A stretch of DNA of 22,842 nucleotides from Candidatus Dechloromonas phosphorivorans (GCA_016709495.1 JADJMS010000007.1:1-22842); one strand, 5' to 3'. Counted from the stretch's first letter, positions 10,192 to 20,507 are shown. Numbers and translations are program-made. The notes: generated by a model from the letters alone, not told the origin.

Positions 10192-13135
10192 ATGCTTCGC
10201 CGGGTATTCCACCAGTTAGCCATCATGCTGAGCGGACTGCTCCTGGCAGCGGGCATCCAGGCCGGGGAAGCGGCGACGGCACTCAGTCTGCGCCTGGAAA
10301 CCGGCACACATGTGGCGGCAATCCGCGCCGCCAGCATGGATGCCGCCGGGCGTTTCGTAGTGACTGCCAGCGAAGACAAGTCGGCACGGGTCTGGGATAC
10401 CGCGAGTGGCGCCCTGCTCTCGATATTCCGCCCACCGTCTGCCGCCGGCAATAACGGCAAACTCTTCGCCGCAGCCATGGCCCCTGATGGCTTGCTTTAC
10501 GCCACAGCCGGCTGGTCAGCCGGCAACGATCTCTATCTGGTTGGCCGTAGCGATGGCCAGATCATCCATCGCATCGCCGGCTTGCCCAATATCGTCACTC
10601 ACCTGGCCTTTTCTCCCGACGGCAAGACTTTGGCGGTCGGCCTCTGGGGTCGACATGGTCTGCGTATCTTCTTCAGCAGCGATGGCTGGCAGAGTGTGCG
10701 CGAACTGAAGGGGGATGCGGACTACTCAGCTGAGGTCAATGCCAGCGCCTGGTCAGCGGATGGCAAGCAATTGGTGGTCAGCACGGCCGATGGTTATTTG
10801 CGCGCCTATCAGGCCAATAACCAAGGCGTCGATTTGCGTCTCAGCGCCGTGCCCGCTGGGGCCGGCACGCCACACGGGCTGGCCTTTTCACCGGATAGCA
10901 AGACTCTGGCAGCCGGCGCCTCGGATCAGTCGAACGTTGCCTTGATCGACGCGGCCACCCTGAAAACCCGCAAGATCCTGACACCACCGAACAGCACAAA
11001 AAATCGCGGCCTCAACGCCGTTGCCTGGTCGGCGGATGGCAAGCGCCTCTTCGCGGCCGGTGCGTGGACTGATGACAAAGGTCGTTTCGCCGTTTGTAAC
11101 TGGGCGGAAAGCGGCGCGGCGAACCCAAGCTGTACTGCAGTATCCGGCAATACCATTACCGCCTTGCAGACAACAAGCGATGGCAAGCTGCTCTACGCCG
11201 CCGCCGATCCTGTCTGGGGCATGCTCGGCGCGCAAGAACAAAGTTTGATCACGGTCGCCAGCGCCGCACTGGAATTCCGCAATCTGCGCAGCAAGTTCCG
11301 GCTGGCACCGGATGCCAGTGCACTGGCCTTCCGTGATTTGCCCGGCGAAGCCAATGACGCCGCTTTTGATACCCGGCAAACCGCTTGGGCAAAAGCCAAA
11401 AAGGAATGGCAGGCACCGCGCACGATGGCCGGCAAGACCAATGTGGACAACTGGTTTGAACAACAACGGCCGCAAATCAATGGCAAAACCATCAATCTCG
11501 ATGCCGGCGAATGGTCACTTTCAGCTGCCGTTGCCAAGAGCGGCGAGCAGGTCGCCATCGCCACCAACCACAATCTGCGACTTTATGACCGTAGCGCCCG
11601 CGAACGCTGGCGCACCCCCGCCCCCGGTACGCCATGGCAGGTCAATTTAAGCGATGACGGACGCTGGCTGGTCGCTGCCTTCAGCGACGGCACCCTGCGC
11701 TGGTATCGCCAGCAGGACGGCAGCGAACAACTGGCCGTTTTTCCGCACCCCGATGGCCGCCGCTGGGTGGCATGGACGCCCGCCGGCTACTTCGCGGCAA
11801 GCCCCGGCGGCGAGGATCTGGTCGGCTGGCAACTTGATCGGGGAGAAAAGCTGGCGGCTGATTTCTTCCCGGCATCACGTTTTCGAGGCGAGTATTACCG
11901 GCCGGACCTGATCAGCGAAGTGGTCAACAAAGGCGGGGTTGAAGCGGCACTCGCCGCCCTCGCCCGTGAAGGCGGCCGAACCGAAGCCAAGGCAACCATC
12001 CCCGAACGACTGCCGCCCAGCGTGCGCATTATGGGGCCGGATGACATGAGCAGCGTTGCCGGGAACAAGGTTGTCATTCGTCTTGCCGTACGCAGCGCCG
12101 CCGATGCACCAGCCAACAAATTACTGGCGCGCGTGAATGGCCAACTGGTTCAACTCCCCTCTCTTTCCTCACTGACCCGCTCGCCCGGCAACCAGCCCGG
12201 CGAAAGCATCTACGAACTGCCCATTCCACTCCCCGCCGGTGAGTCAAAAATCCTGACCTTTGCCGAAAACAAACACGGTGTTTCGCCCGAGGCCGCCCTA
12301 CGCATCAAATCAGGAAAAGCGGCGGAGCCGGAACCTCCACCCGCACCACCGAGCAGCGGCCCCGATTTGCGCCCGGTGCTCTATGTCATGGCCATCGGGG
12401 TCAGCAATTACAGCGACCCGTCGATCCGACTTGAGTTTGCCGCCAAGGACTCCCGGGATTTGAGCAACTTCCTGAAAGCCCAGGAAGGTGGTCTTATACC
12501 GCAAAGTCACCGTGCGCAATCTGACCGACGCCAGCGCCAAGCGCGACGACATTCTCGATGGCCTGGAGTGGATACGCCGCGAACTGACCGCACGCGATGT
12601 GGCCATCATTTTCCTCGCCGGGCATGGGGTTAACGACGCCGATGGCGTCTATTATTATTTGCCACAGGATGTCGATATCAAGCGCCTGAAGCGTACCGCC
12701 GTGATCTTCACCGAGATCCGCAACACCCTGATTGCATTGCCCGGCAAAGCGTTGTTCTTTATCGACACCTGCCACGCCGGCAATGTACTGGGCACCGGTC
12801 TGCGCTCGATCCGCAGCGATACGACAGCAGTGGTAAATGAGTTGTCGAGCGCCGACAACGGCGTCATCGTCTTCGCCGCCGCCACCGGCCGGCAATATGC
12901 CCAGGAGTCATCGGACTGGGGCAACGGCGCCTTCACCAAGGCGATCCTCGAAGGCTTGGGCGGGCGCGCCGACTTCAACAAATCAGGACGCATCACCCAC
13001 AAGATGCTTGATCTCTACCTTTCGGAACGGGTCAAAAGCCTGACCGAAGGAGCCCAGTCGCCGGTCACCATCGTCCCCAATGGCGTTCCCGACTTCCCCC
13101 TCGTGCTTGGTACGCGCCAGGGAACTTCAAAATAA
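10192..13135 (+). CDS. Exported WD40-repeat / caspase (peptidase C14) protein (one frameshift)
   Basis: About 980 aa after correcting one indel. A signal peptide (about 1-26, LAIMLSGLLLAAGIQAGEA) indicates export. At least seven WD40-type blades follow, e.g. AASMDAAGRFVVTASEDKSA, LAFSPDGKTLAVGLW and AWSADGKQLVVSTADG. Next comes a WVAWTPAGYFAASPGGEDL block, an Ig-like segment, and a C-terminal caspase domain with catalytic His811 in LAGHG and Cys860 in DTCHAG. The frame breaks at about 12493: CTTATACC should read CTATACC, restoring EGGLYRKVTVRNL. I take the ATG at 10192 because it begins the signal peptide; the upstream open frame overlaps the lipoprotein. It follows the lipoprotein by 34 bp. 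The substrate is unknown. Confidence 0.88.
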
Positions 13136-13136
13136 A
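13131..13136. repeat. Left target-site duplication (AATAAA)
   Basis: AATAAA directly precedes the left terminal repeat and is repeated at 14692-14697 directly after the right one. It overlaps the caspase TAA stop codon. Confidence 0.7.
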
Positions 13137-13161
13137 TGGGTATCCGGATTTTCCAGGTGGA
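13137..13161 (+). repeat. Left terminal inverted repeat
   Basis: TGGGTATCCGGATTTTCC followed by AGGTGGA. It matches the reverse complement of 14668-14691 except for one T/C difference and one extra A. Confidence 0.8.
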
Positions 13162-13211
13162 CGGACGGGTTTGATCGACGTGCCTCGAATTGCATGGGCA
13201 TTGTGGTCAAT

Positions 13212-13412
13212 TTATTGTGCACCGCGTAAATACGCCTGTAATTCCGACATGGGATTTGCAACCCCATAGGCAACTCGGTGCCCACACCGGCCTTTCGATT
13301 CTCCAGAGCTCCAACGGCAGTTGCCGAGAACGGGGTCGTTAAGTTTTATGACATCGTTCTGATTTGTTCCTAGTCTTTCTTCACCAATCAGCCTATAAGA
13401 AGATAACTCCAC
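13212..13412 (-). pseudogene. Unrecognised ORF remnant inside the element
   Basis: A 66-codon minus-strand frame whose translation (LSSYRLIGEERLGTNQNDV at the N-terminus, MSELQAYLRGAQ at the end) reads like real protein. The same frame continues upstream past a single TAG (near 13430) into SEPDVIKKQLHNKVAND. This suggests a longer coding region broken by a stop and indels. I recognise no family and it may be chance. Confidence 0.25.
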
Positions 13413-13628
13413 TCTTTTGGTGCCGTGGGCCTAGTCGTTGGCAACCTTATTGTGAAGCTGCTTCTTGATCACGTCTGGTTCTGACGTGAAACGAAGATGA
13501 CTGCAAAATTTAACATTGCTCCTTATTGATGGTTGCTAAACCCCGATGCCGCTGGTCTGTGATCCACCAAACACTGGAAACATCGCCGGCAGGCCAGTCC
13601 CTTTCCGCCAGACTAGCGGTCCCATTCT

Positions 13629-14000
13629 TTACGCGCTCTCCCACCCGACCAAGTTTGTTTCTCGGCGGATGCTGTCGTAGACGACGTGCGGGCAAAGCTG
13701 AAAAAGCCAAACCTTGAAGTTGTCCGCATTCCGGTGACGGGGCAAAACCGAATCCCCTTGTTGGTTAACGGCACGTAGCCGGGGGGGTGGCTCAACGACA
13801 TACAACTGCGTGGCAAGCTTACATTTGCGATCAGCCACTTTATACTTGGCAGCTAATGGCGGCGCATCTAAAAATCTACGCTGATCTGGCGATAAGTCCG
13901 ATGCGGCGGCCGCAGGCAGTTCGAACGAAAAGTCCTCCGTAAGTACGCGCCGTAACATCTCAATATTCAGATTGATTGGGCAAAGATTATCAGATTCCAA
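13629..14000 (-). CDS. Hypothetical ORF inside the element
   Basis: A 123-codon minus-strand frame with an N-terminal part of plausible composition (NIEMLRRVLTEDFSFEL, then SDLSPDQRRFLDAPPL). There is no clear Shine-Dalgarno and no recognisable domain. It could be a passenger gene or a transposase fragment of the element, or a chance frame. Confidence 0.25.
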   Translation of the reverse strand: MESDNLCPINLNIEMLRRVLTEDFSFELPAAAASDLSPDQRRFLDAPPLAAKYKVADRKCKLATQLYVVEPPPRLRAVNQQGDSVLPRHRNADNFKVWLFQLCPHVVYDSIRRETNLVGWESA

Positions 14001-14422
14001 AATGCTGGAGGACGACGGGTGGCGCCTTGCCTAGGACGATATCCTGCGGTTTGCCTGAGCGAACTCTGGATCCAGCCAAGTCTGAGGAAACTTTGCACCC
14101 TTGGAACCGTACGGTTGCATGTGCCAAGATGATCCGGCGTTCAACTCTTGAATTTTACTGGTTGATGGAGCATCGCCCGTCTGACTGGAGTCAGCGGTTC
14201 ACAGACTCTATGCCAACTGGTTCGAGTCACCGGATGCCGCCCATCAAGGTGGTTCTGGTAAGCCGAACGCAAACAGCTCAAAGCCAATCTCAAAGCCATG
14301 ATGACAAGCCGAATTCTAAATCCACTTACCCAAATGGAACCGCAAAATAGCGGATATTGCATCAACGACCAGTTGCAGATAGGCAATTGGCAACTAGTCC
14401 TTTCCTCTCATCCAGAGAGATG

Positions 14423-14455
14423 TGGCCCAATCAACCTTGGTTGGGCCATTTCTTT
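14423..14455 (+). terminator. Rho-independent-terminator-like hairpin inside the element
   Basis: TGGCCCAATC and GGTTGGGCCA form a 10-bp stem (one G-T) around a 6-nt loop, followed on the plus strand by TTTCTTT. It implies that a plus-strand gene once ended just upstream. Confidence 0.6.
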
Positions 14456-14667
14456 AACCAAAAGAGAGTTCGCCACGAATTGTTAGGCGGTGTCACCGAA
14501 CCAAAATGGCATGGGGCTGGTCCTTCCGCAGGTGTCTGGCGGTTTCGTCTTGAGCAGCGTTCGGACCGCTTACACAATGTTGGCCGGATTCTGACCTAGC
14601 CGGTTGCGATATCTTTCTTGGCATATGTATTCCGCAGCGCACAAAGCTTATCCATAATTCTGGCTCC

Positions 14668-14691
14668 TCCACCGGAAAATCCGGATGCCCA
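14668..14691 (-). repeat. Right terminal inverted repeat
   Basis: On the minus strand it reads TGGGCATCCGGATTTTCC then GGTGGA. It is the partner of 13137-13161 and is followed by AATAAA. Confidence 0.8.
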
Positions 14692-14697
14692 AATAAA
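14692..14697. repeat. Right target-site duplication (AATAAA)
   Basis: A direct copy of 13131-13136, next to the RND stop codon (TGA on the minus strand, 14698-14700). Confidence 0.7.
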
Positions 14698-17600
14698 TCA
14701 GTGGGCGACGGCGGCGCCTTCTACAAACTCTTCAATGTGCAGTTCCTTGCGTTCCGCCAACAGGGAATAAACCGTTGGCACGACAAACAGCGTGAAGAAG
14801 GTGCCAAGCAGCAGGCCGCCGACGATGACCCAGCCGATTTGCTGCCGTGATTCCGCCCCCGCGCCGGTGGCCAGGGCCAGCGGCACAGTGCCGAGTACCA
14901 TGGCGCCGGTGGTCATCAGGATCGGGCGCAAACGCAGTGTGGCTGACTCGATGACTGCCTCGGTACGCTCGATGCCTTTCTCCTGCAATTGATTGGCGAA
15001 TTCGACAATGAGAATGCCGTGTTTGGTGATCAGACCGACCAGCGTCACCAGCCCGATCTGGCTATAAACGTTGAGCGTCCCCCCGGCCAGCCACAGCGCC
15101 AGCAAGGCGCCGGCCATTGAGAGCGGCACGGTGAGCATGATGATGAAGGGGTCACGGAAGCTCTCGAATTGGGCGGCAAGCACCAGATAGATGAAAGCAA
15201 GGGCCAATGTGAAGGTGAAGGCCAGCGAAGAGGATGACTGGCGGAATTCGCGCGACTGGCCGTTGTAATCGACGGCAAAGCCCGGTTTCAGAAGCTGGTT
15301 GGCAATGGCATCCATGCTGGTCAGCGCCTCGCCCATGGTGTAGCCCGGCGCCAGATTGGCGGTGATGGTTACCGCGCGGCGTTGGCCGAAGTGATTGAGT
15401 TCGCGCGGGGCAATGGTTTCCTTGACGCTGACCAGATTGTCGAGCGAGATCATGCTGCCATCGCGGCCACGGGCGTAGATGTCGCTGATATCGCTGGGGT
15501 TTCTGCGGTCAACGTCGGCCACTTGCACAATCACATCGTATTGCTCGCCATCGCGCTTGAAACGGGTCACCTGACGCCCACCAAGGAAGGTTTCCAGCGT
15601 GCGGCCGATGGTCTCGACCGGCACGCCCATATCGGCCGCCTTGTCGCGCTTCACTTCGACCGACAATTCCGGCTTGTTGAGTTTGAGATCAGTATCGACG
15701 TTGGTCAGACCGGGATTCTTGGCCAGTTCGCCGAGAAACTGGCTGGTCACTTTCTGCAATTCCTCGTAGGAAGCCGAGGTAACAATCACAAAATTGACCG
15801 GCCGCTCGCGCGGACTTTGGCCGAGGGAAGGCGGCGTTACCGGAAAAGCCAGCACACCGGGAATGCCCATGAATTTGGGGAACAGTTCCTTGGCGATATC
15901 AGGCGAACGACGGCTGCGTTCATTCCAGTCAGTCAGGCCGACAAAGGAAATGCCCTGGCTAACGGTTGGATTGCCGGCAACCACGAAGAAGCGCTCGACA
16001 TCCTTGGTCTGGCTGTAAATGGTTTCGATCTGGCGCGCGTATTTGTCGGTGTAATCCAGCGTTGCGCCATCGGGGCCGAGGAAGACACCGAGAATGATGC
16101 CGCGGTCTTCAACCGGCGCCAGTTCCGACTTCAGCACATTGAGCAGTGCGACACAGGAGATCGCGACAGCAACAAACCCGGAGATGATGATCCAGCGCTG
16201 GCGAAGTGTTGCGGTCAACACCCGTTTGTAGCCAGAATTTAGCCAGTTGAGAAAGCGCTCGATCAGCAGGAAAGCCTTGCCATGCTTTTCCTCATGTTTG
16301 AGCAAAACCGAGCACATCATCGGCGACAGGGTCAGCGCGACAAAGCCGGAAACCAGCACGGCACCAGCCAGAGTCAGGGCGAACTCGATGAACAGCTTAC
16401 CGGTGCGCCCGGTCATAAAAGCAATCGGCGCATACACTGCCGCCAGGGTCAGCGTCATGGCAACCACGGCGAAGCCGATTTCTTTCGACCCCTGCAGCGC
16501 AGCCTGCATGCGCGGCATACCCTCTTCAATGTGGCGGTAGATGTTTTCCAGCACGACAATCGCGTCATCCACCACCAGGCCAATGGCCAGCACCAACGCC
16601 AGCAGGGTCAGCGTGTTGATCGTGAAGCCGAGCATGAACATGATGGCGAAGGCGCCGACCAGCGATACCGGGATGGTGACCAGCGGAATCAGCGTTGCCC
16701 GGAAATTGCGCAGAAAGAAGAAAATAATCGCCAGCACGAGCAGGATGGCTTCGCCGATGGTCTTGAATACGGCCTGAATCGAGCGGTCGATGAAGATGGA
16801 TGAATCGTAGGCAATGTCGGCCCGCATGCCCGGCGGCAGCTCACTGGTGATCTTGGGCAATTCCTTTTGCAGCGCCTTCGAGAGTTCAAGCGGATTGGCC
16901 GTTGCCTGCTTGATAACGCCAAGCGCCACCGCCGAGCGCCCCTTGAAACGCACTGAACTGCGCTCGGAAGCGGCACTAATTTCGACCCGGGCAAGATCAT
17001 TGACCCGGACCGGGTAGCCATTTGCGGTCTTGACGATAATGCTGCCGAACTCTTCGGCGGTTTTCAGATCCGTGTTGGCGACCACCGAAAACTCGGTCTT
17101 CGACATCAGCCGGCGTTAACTGGTAAGCGGCGAGCCGCTGGCGGTCGAGCCAGATGCGCATGGCGAACTTGCGGTCGCCGAAAATACGCACATCGGCGGC
17201 GCCGGGCAAGGTTTGCAGACGCGGCTTGACGATGCGGCTGGCAACATCGGTCACTTCCAGCGCCGAATGTTTGTCGGAGGAAAAAGCGATCCAGATAATG
17301 GGGTTGGCATCGGCCTCAACTTTGGCGATCACCGGCTCGTCCACCGCATCCGGCAGCTTGTTGCGCACTCGTGAAACACGGTCACGAACGTCAGCAGCTG
17401 CCGAATCCGGCGCCCGTTCGAGCTTGAAACGCACGGAAATCTGGCTATTTTCGGCGCGCGAAATGGACGTGATCACCTCGACACCTTCAATCCCGGCCAG
17501 CGAATCCTCCAGCGGCTTGGTCACCTGCGACTCGATGATATCGGCTGAAGCCCCACGGTAGGTGGTATCAACCGTGACCACCGGCTCATCAATCTTCGGG

Positions 17601-17710
17601 TACTCGCGCACCGGCAGGCGACTGTAGGAGACGATGCCGATCAGCATGACGACCAGCGACAACACGGTAGCGAAAACCGGTCGCTTGATACAAAGGTCGG
17701 AAATCCTCAT
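14698..17710 (-). CDS. RND (HAE1-type) efflux pump inner-membrane permease, with internal deletion
   Basis: An AcrB/MexB-class proton-driven drug exporter. The N-terminal part (17710 to about 17100) has TM1 (FATVLSLVVMLIGIVSY) and porter-domain sequence. The second frame (from about 17106) carries the rest, including the TM4 proton-relay aspartates in AIGLVVDDAIVVLENI and the C-terminal transmembrane bundle ending near 14790. The halves join at 17096-17103 with a frame change. Family members normally have about 17-20 residues there, between the PADVED and KTEF segments, so about 50-60 nt seem missing. The ATG overlaps the membrane-fusion gene's stop (ATGA). No TolC-type outer-membrane gene is visible. 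The gene ends at the element boundary. Confidence 0.9.
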
Positions 17711-18643
17711 TTTGCGGCAGCCGTCCCGGTAGCCGCCGGCGCACCATCGCCGATAGCCCGTACCGGCGCCCCTTCACGCAACCTGAGCTGACCGGCGGTA
17801 ACCACGACATCGCCAGCAGCCAATCCCTCAACGATCTCAACCTGCGCCGCACGGCGGACGCCTATCCTGACCTTGGCCAGTGTCGCCTTGCCCTCAACCA
17901 CCTTGAACACCGCCGGCTGGGCACCCGGCACGATGGCCTGTTCGGGCACCATCAAAACATCCTTGCGCTCACCAAAAAGCAGGCGCACACGGACAAACAT
18001 GCCGGGCCGCAACTTGCCCGACGCATTGTCGAGCCGCGCCCGTGCCGAAATCGCCCGCCCGTTCTGATCAACCAGTGGATCAACCGCATCAAGCAGCGCC
18101 TTGAACGACTGGCCGGGCAAGGCATCGCTGGTCAGTTCAACCGCCTGTCCCTTACTAACGCGACCGAGATAGGTTTCCGGCAATTTGAAGTCCATGCGCA
18201 GGGTGGCAATGTCTTCAATATTGATCAGATCCTGGCCTTCCTTCACATAGTCGCCAACACTGACATTACGCAAGCCGACCATGCCGTTGAACGGCGCCCT
18301 GACCCGCATCCGCGCCACCTTGGCCTCGGCCAGTTGCACGCTTGCCTGCTGCACCTTCAGGTTGGCCAGAGGTATCGAGCGCCTGCTGGCTAAGGAATTT
18401 CTTGGCAACCAGTTCCTGATTACGCTGGAAATTGGTTTGCGCCAGCGCCAGATTGGCCTTGGCCTGGTCCAGCTCGGCATCCTGTATTGCTGCATCAAGG
18501 GTGACCAGCACCGCCCCTTGCCGACGATGGCCCCATCCAGGAGCGGTAGTTGGCGCACGGTTCGCGCTGTAGGCAACATAGCCGAGGCCAGCCAGTCCGG
18601 TAAGCGCAAGTGCAATAACGATAAGTCGGGCAGGTTTTTTCAT
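17707..18643 (-). CDS. RND efflux membrane-fusion (periplasmic adaptor) protein, frameshifted
   Basis: An HlyD/AcrA-type adaptor linking the RND permease to an outer-membrane channel. The ATG at 18643 begins an N-terminal membrane anchor (KKPARLIVIALALTGLAGLG). The coiled-coil hairpin (LDQAKANLALAQTNFQ, then LKVQQASVQLAEAKVARM) and the barrel domain (RVRAPFNGMVGLRNVSVGDY) follow in two reading frames. A frame change falls near 18375, and another disturbance lies near 18510-18545. At that second place the first lipoyl-half segment of the family appears to be missing between NRAPT and DGAIVGKG. It is coupled to the permease by a 4-bp overlap. A perfect palindrome lies 21 bp upstream of its start. 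Confidence 0.85.
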
Positions 18644-18664
18644 GAGATCGCCGTGGAATTCAAA

Positions 18665-18677
18665 TGACCGGCGGTCA
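18665..18677. promoter_or_regulatory. Palindromic operator candidate upstream of the efflux operon
   Basis: TGACCGGCGGTCA is a perfect 13-bp palindrome, 21 bp upstream of the adaptor ATG, in the short gap after rlpA. RND operons are often controlled by TetR-type repressors that bind such dyads. No regulator gene is in the window, so the assignment is inference; a weak rlpA terminator hairpin is another possibility, but no T-tract follows. Confidence 0.4.
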
Positions 18678-18692
18678 GTAAAAGGACTGCAT

Positions 18693-19344
18693 TCAGAACT
18701 GGCCTGCGCATCGATAGAAATTCACGACCAATTCACCGGGACATTCAAAAATCGGGCAGTCGCGCGGTTGACCGCAATCAACGCAGGGCGGTTCGGGTTC
18801 GAACGCTGCATGACAGGCACTCAGCCCCTTGTCGGAAGCATCGGTTTTAAGTGGTGCGACGCGGACCAGCACGACGCCAGCCTGAATCATGCCGAGATAT
18901 TCGGCGACGCCACGCGAGACATCGATGACGCGGCGCCGATGCTTGGCGTGCATGCGGTCATTGACCTTGACGATGGCACAGCGGTCATTGTCCAGGCGCC
19001 GTACGGCGACCGTACTACCCAGCGGAAAACGATTGCTGGCGGCAGTGAACTGCTTTACATCGAAACGTTCGCCAGTTGAGGTCTTTCGACCGTGAAGCCT
19101 GACCATAAAAGCTGGCCTGGCCACGCAAGCCTATGCTTTCGCTATCCAGAAGCTCCGCCGGGCCGGTCTCGGCCTCCGGCAAGGCCTTGTGCACATGGAC
19201 CTTGGTTGATTTCTTGGTCGACTTGCCAGAAACCTTCTTGCTCGCCGCCCAGACGGCCGACGAGCCATTCAGCAACAACAGGCCGCACACCAAAGTGGCG
19301 ACCCAGTGCTGCCATTTAGACCACGAGGGTCTGCGCTTCGTCAC
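18693..19344 (-). CDS. rlpA: RlpA-family septal ring lytic transglycosylase (one frameshift)
   Basis: About 217 aa after correction. It starts at a GTG (19342-19344) that overlaps the 3' end of purM by 29 bp. A signal peptide (WVATLVCGLLLLNGSSAVWA) is followed by a Lys-rich linker. The double-psi beta-barrel starts at RGQASFYG, changes frame near 19105, and continues as HGRKTSTGERFDVKQFTAAS, then LPLGSTV-type and VKVNDRMHAKHRRRVIDVSR sequence with the catalytic-loop Asp. RlpA cleaves denuded glycan at septa in species studied. No C-terminal SPOR domain is seen; instead there is a Cys-containing tail (PCVDCGQPRDCPIF), which is unusual for the family. Confidence 0.87.
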
Positions 19345-20360
19345 CCTGACGGGCCCGGATCTGACCGATGCGATAAACGGTTTCGCCCTGTGCCTTCAAC
19401 TCGGCCATGGCGGCATCGGCATCGGCTGCCGTGACAACGATGACCAGACCGATGCCACAGTTGAAGACGCGGTGCATTTCGTTCTCGGCGACATTGCCTT
19501 CGGCCTGCATCCAGTCGAACAATTTCGGGCGCGGCCAAGCGGCCTTTTTCCAGCTCGGCGACCGTATTTTCCGGCAACACGCGCGGCACGTTTTCGAGCA
19601 ATCCGCCGCCGGTGATATGGGCCATACCCTTGATCGCAACCTTTTGCATCGTCGCCAGCACTTGCTTGACGTAGATGCGGGTCGGCGCCATAACCACGTC
19701 GGCCAGCGTCCGCTCGCCATCAAACTTGGCGCTCATGTCCGGATTGGAACGCTCGATGATTTTGCGGACCAGCGAATAGCCATTGGAGTGGGCGCCAGAG
19801 GAGGCCAGACCAAGAACCACATCACCAGGAGCAATCGTCGCTTTGCCATCAATGGCCTTGGATTTTTCAACGACACCGACTGCGAAACCTGCCAGATCAT
19901 ATTCACCGGCCGGGTACATCCCCGGCATTTCTGCGGTTTCGCCACCGATCAGCGCGCAGCCGGCCAGTTCGCAACCCTTGGCGATACCGCCAACAACCGC
20001 AGCCGCCGTATCGACATCAAGCTTGCCGCAGGCGAAGTAGTCAAGGAAGAACAGCGATTCGGCGCCGAGTACGAGAATGTCATTGACGCTCATGGCGACC
20101 AGATCCTGGCCAACCGTGTCGTGACGATTCAGATCAAACGCTAGGCGCAGCTTGGTACCAACGCCATCGGTACCGGAAACCAGCACCGGCTCCTTGTAGC
20201 GTTTCGGCACTTCAAACAAGGCACCAAAACCACCAATGCCACCGAGCACGCCTTCGCGCAGGGTCTTTTTGGCGAGCGGTTTGATCCGTTCGACGAGTTC
20301 ATCACCCGCATCGATATCGACGCCGGCATCACGGTAGGAGAGGGAAGTATTCTGGGTCAT
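19316..20360 (-). CDS. purM: Phosphoribosylformylglycinamidine cyclo-ligase PurM (one frameshift)
   Basis: PurM (AIR synthetase) closes the imidazole ring in step five of de novo purine synthesis. About 347 aa after correction. The N-terminus has LSYRDAGVDIDAGDELVERI; the ATP-binding glycine-rich and metal region includes SGTDGVGTKLRLAF; then come GGETAEMPGMY and HITGGGLLENVPRVLP. The frame breaks at a run of five A residues (minus strand; 19546-19550). Deleting one A restores EKAAWPRPKLFDWMQAEGNV and the conserved EMHRVFNCGIG, ending at 19316-19318. The homopolymer position and the gene's importance argue for a sequencing error. Confidence 0.95.
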
Positions 20361-20507
20361 GGTCAGGGAACTCGCCGGGCGCGGGGTTATCCGCTGGAAA
20401 AGAGGACGATTTTACCCGAAACCACCAGCCGCCCCTAACCCGACGCCAAGCACGGAATTTCCTGGCTGCGCCGGGTGAAGGTGGTGGCTGATCGTCGACC
20501 AATGAAT

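Larger units (their letters stand above)
13137..14691. mobile_element. Putative decayed insertion element, 1.56 kb, family unknown
   Basis: The left end TGGGTATCCGGATTTTCC (continuing AGGTGGA) and the right end, read on the minus strand, TGGGCATCCGGATTTTCC (continuing GGTGGA) are inverted copies over about 25 bp with one mismatch and one gap. They begin TG and end CA. The element is bounded by 6-bp direct repeats AATAAA and sits exactly between the convergent caspase and RND stop codons. Removing it leaves those stops one base apart, a plausible ancestral state. No frame inside exceeds about 125 codons and I recognise no transposase. Short minus-strand fragments (e.g. 13212-13412 and 13629-14000) and a plus-strand hairpin with T-tract suggest broken genes. 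This is the only stretch over 300 bp in the window without a recognisable gene. Confidence 0.68.

Noticed and set aside
13976..14350. Plus-strand 124-codon frame inside the element as a transposase
   Set aside because: Its translation is low-complexity near the end (QSQSQSHDDK) and shows no DDE or HTH motif.
14482..14488. GTTAGGC resembling the right core of an integron attC site
   Set aside because: The nearest partner core (CTTTAAC) is only ~25 nt upstream and breaks the RYYYAAC consensus; the spacing is too short for attC and no integrase or cassette series is present.
15382..16803. Long plus-strand frames of 286 and 173 codons opposite the RND gene
   Set aside because: They are antisense to a clearly coding permease gene, with compositions typical of GC-rich shadow frames.
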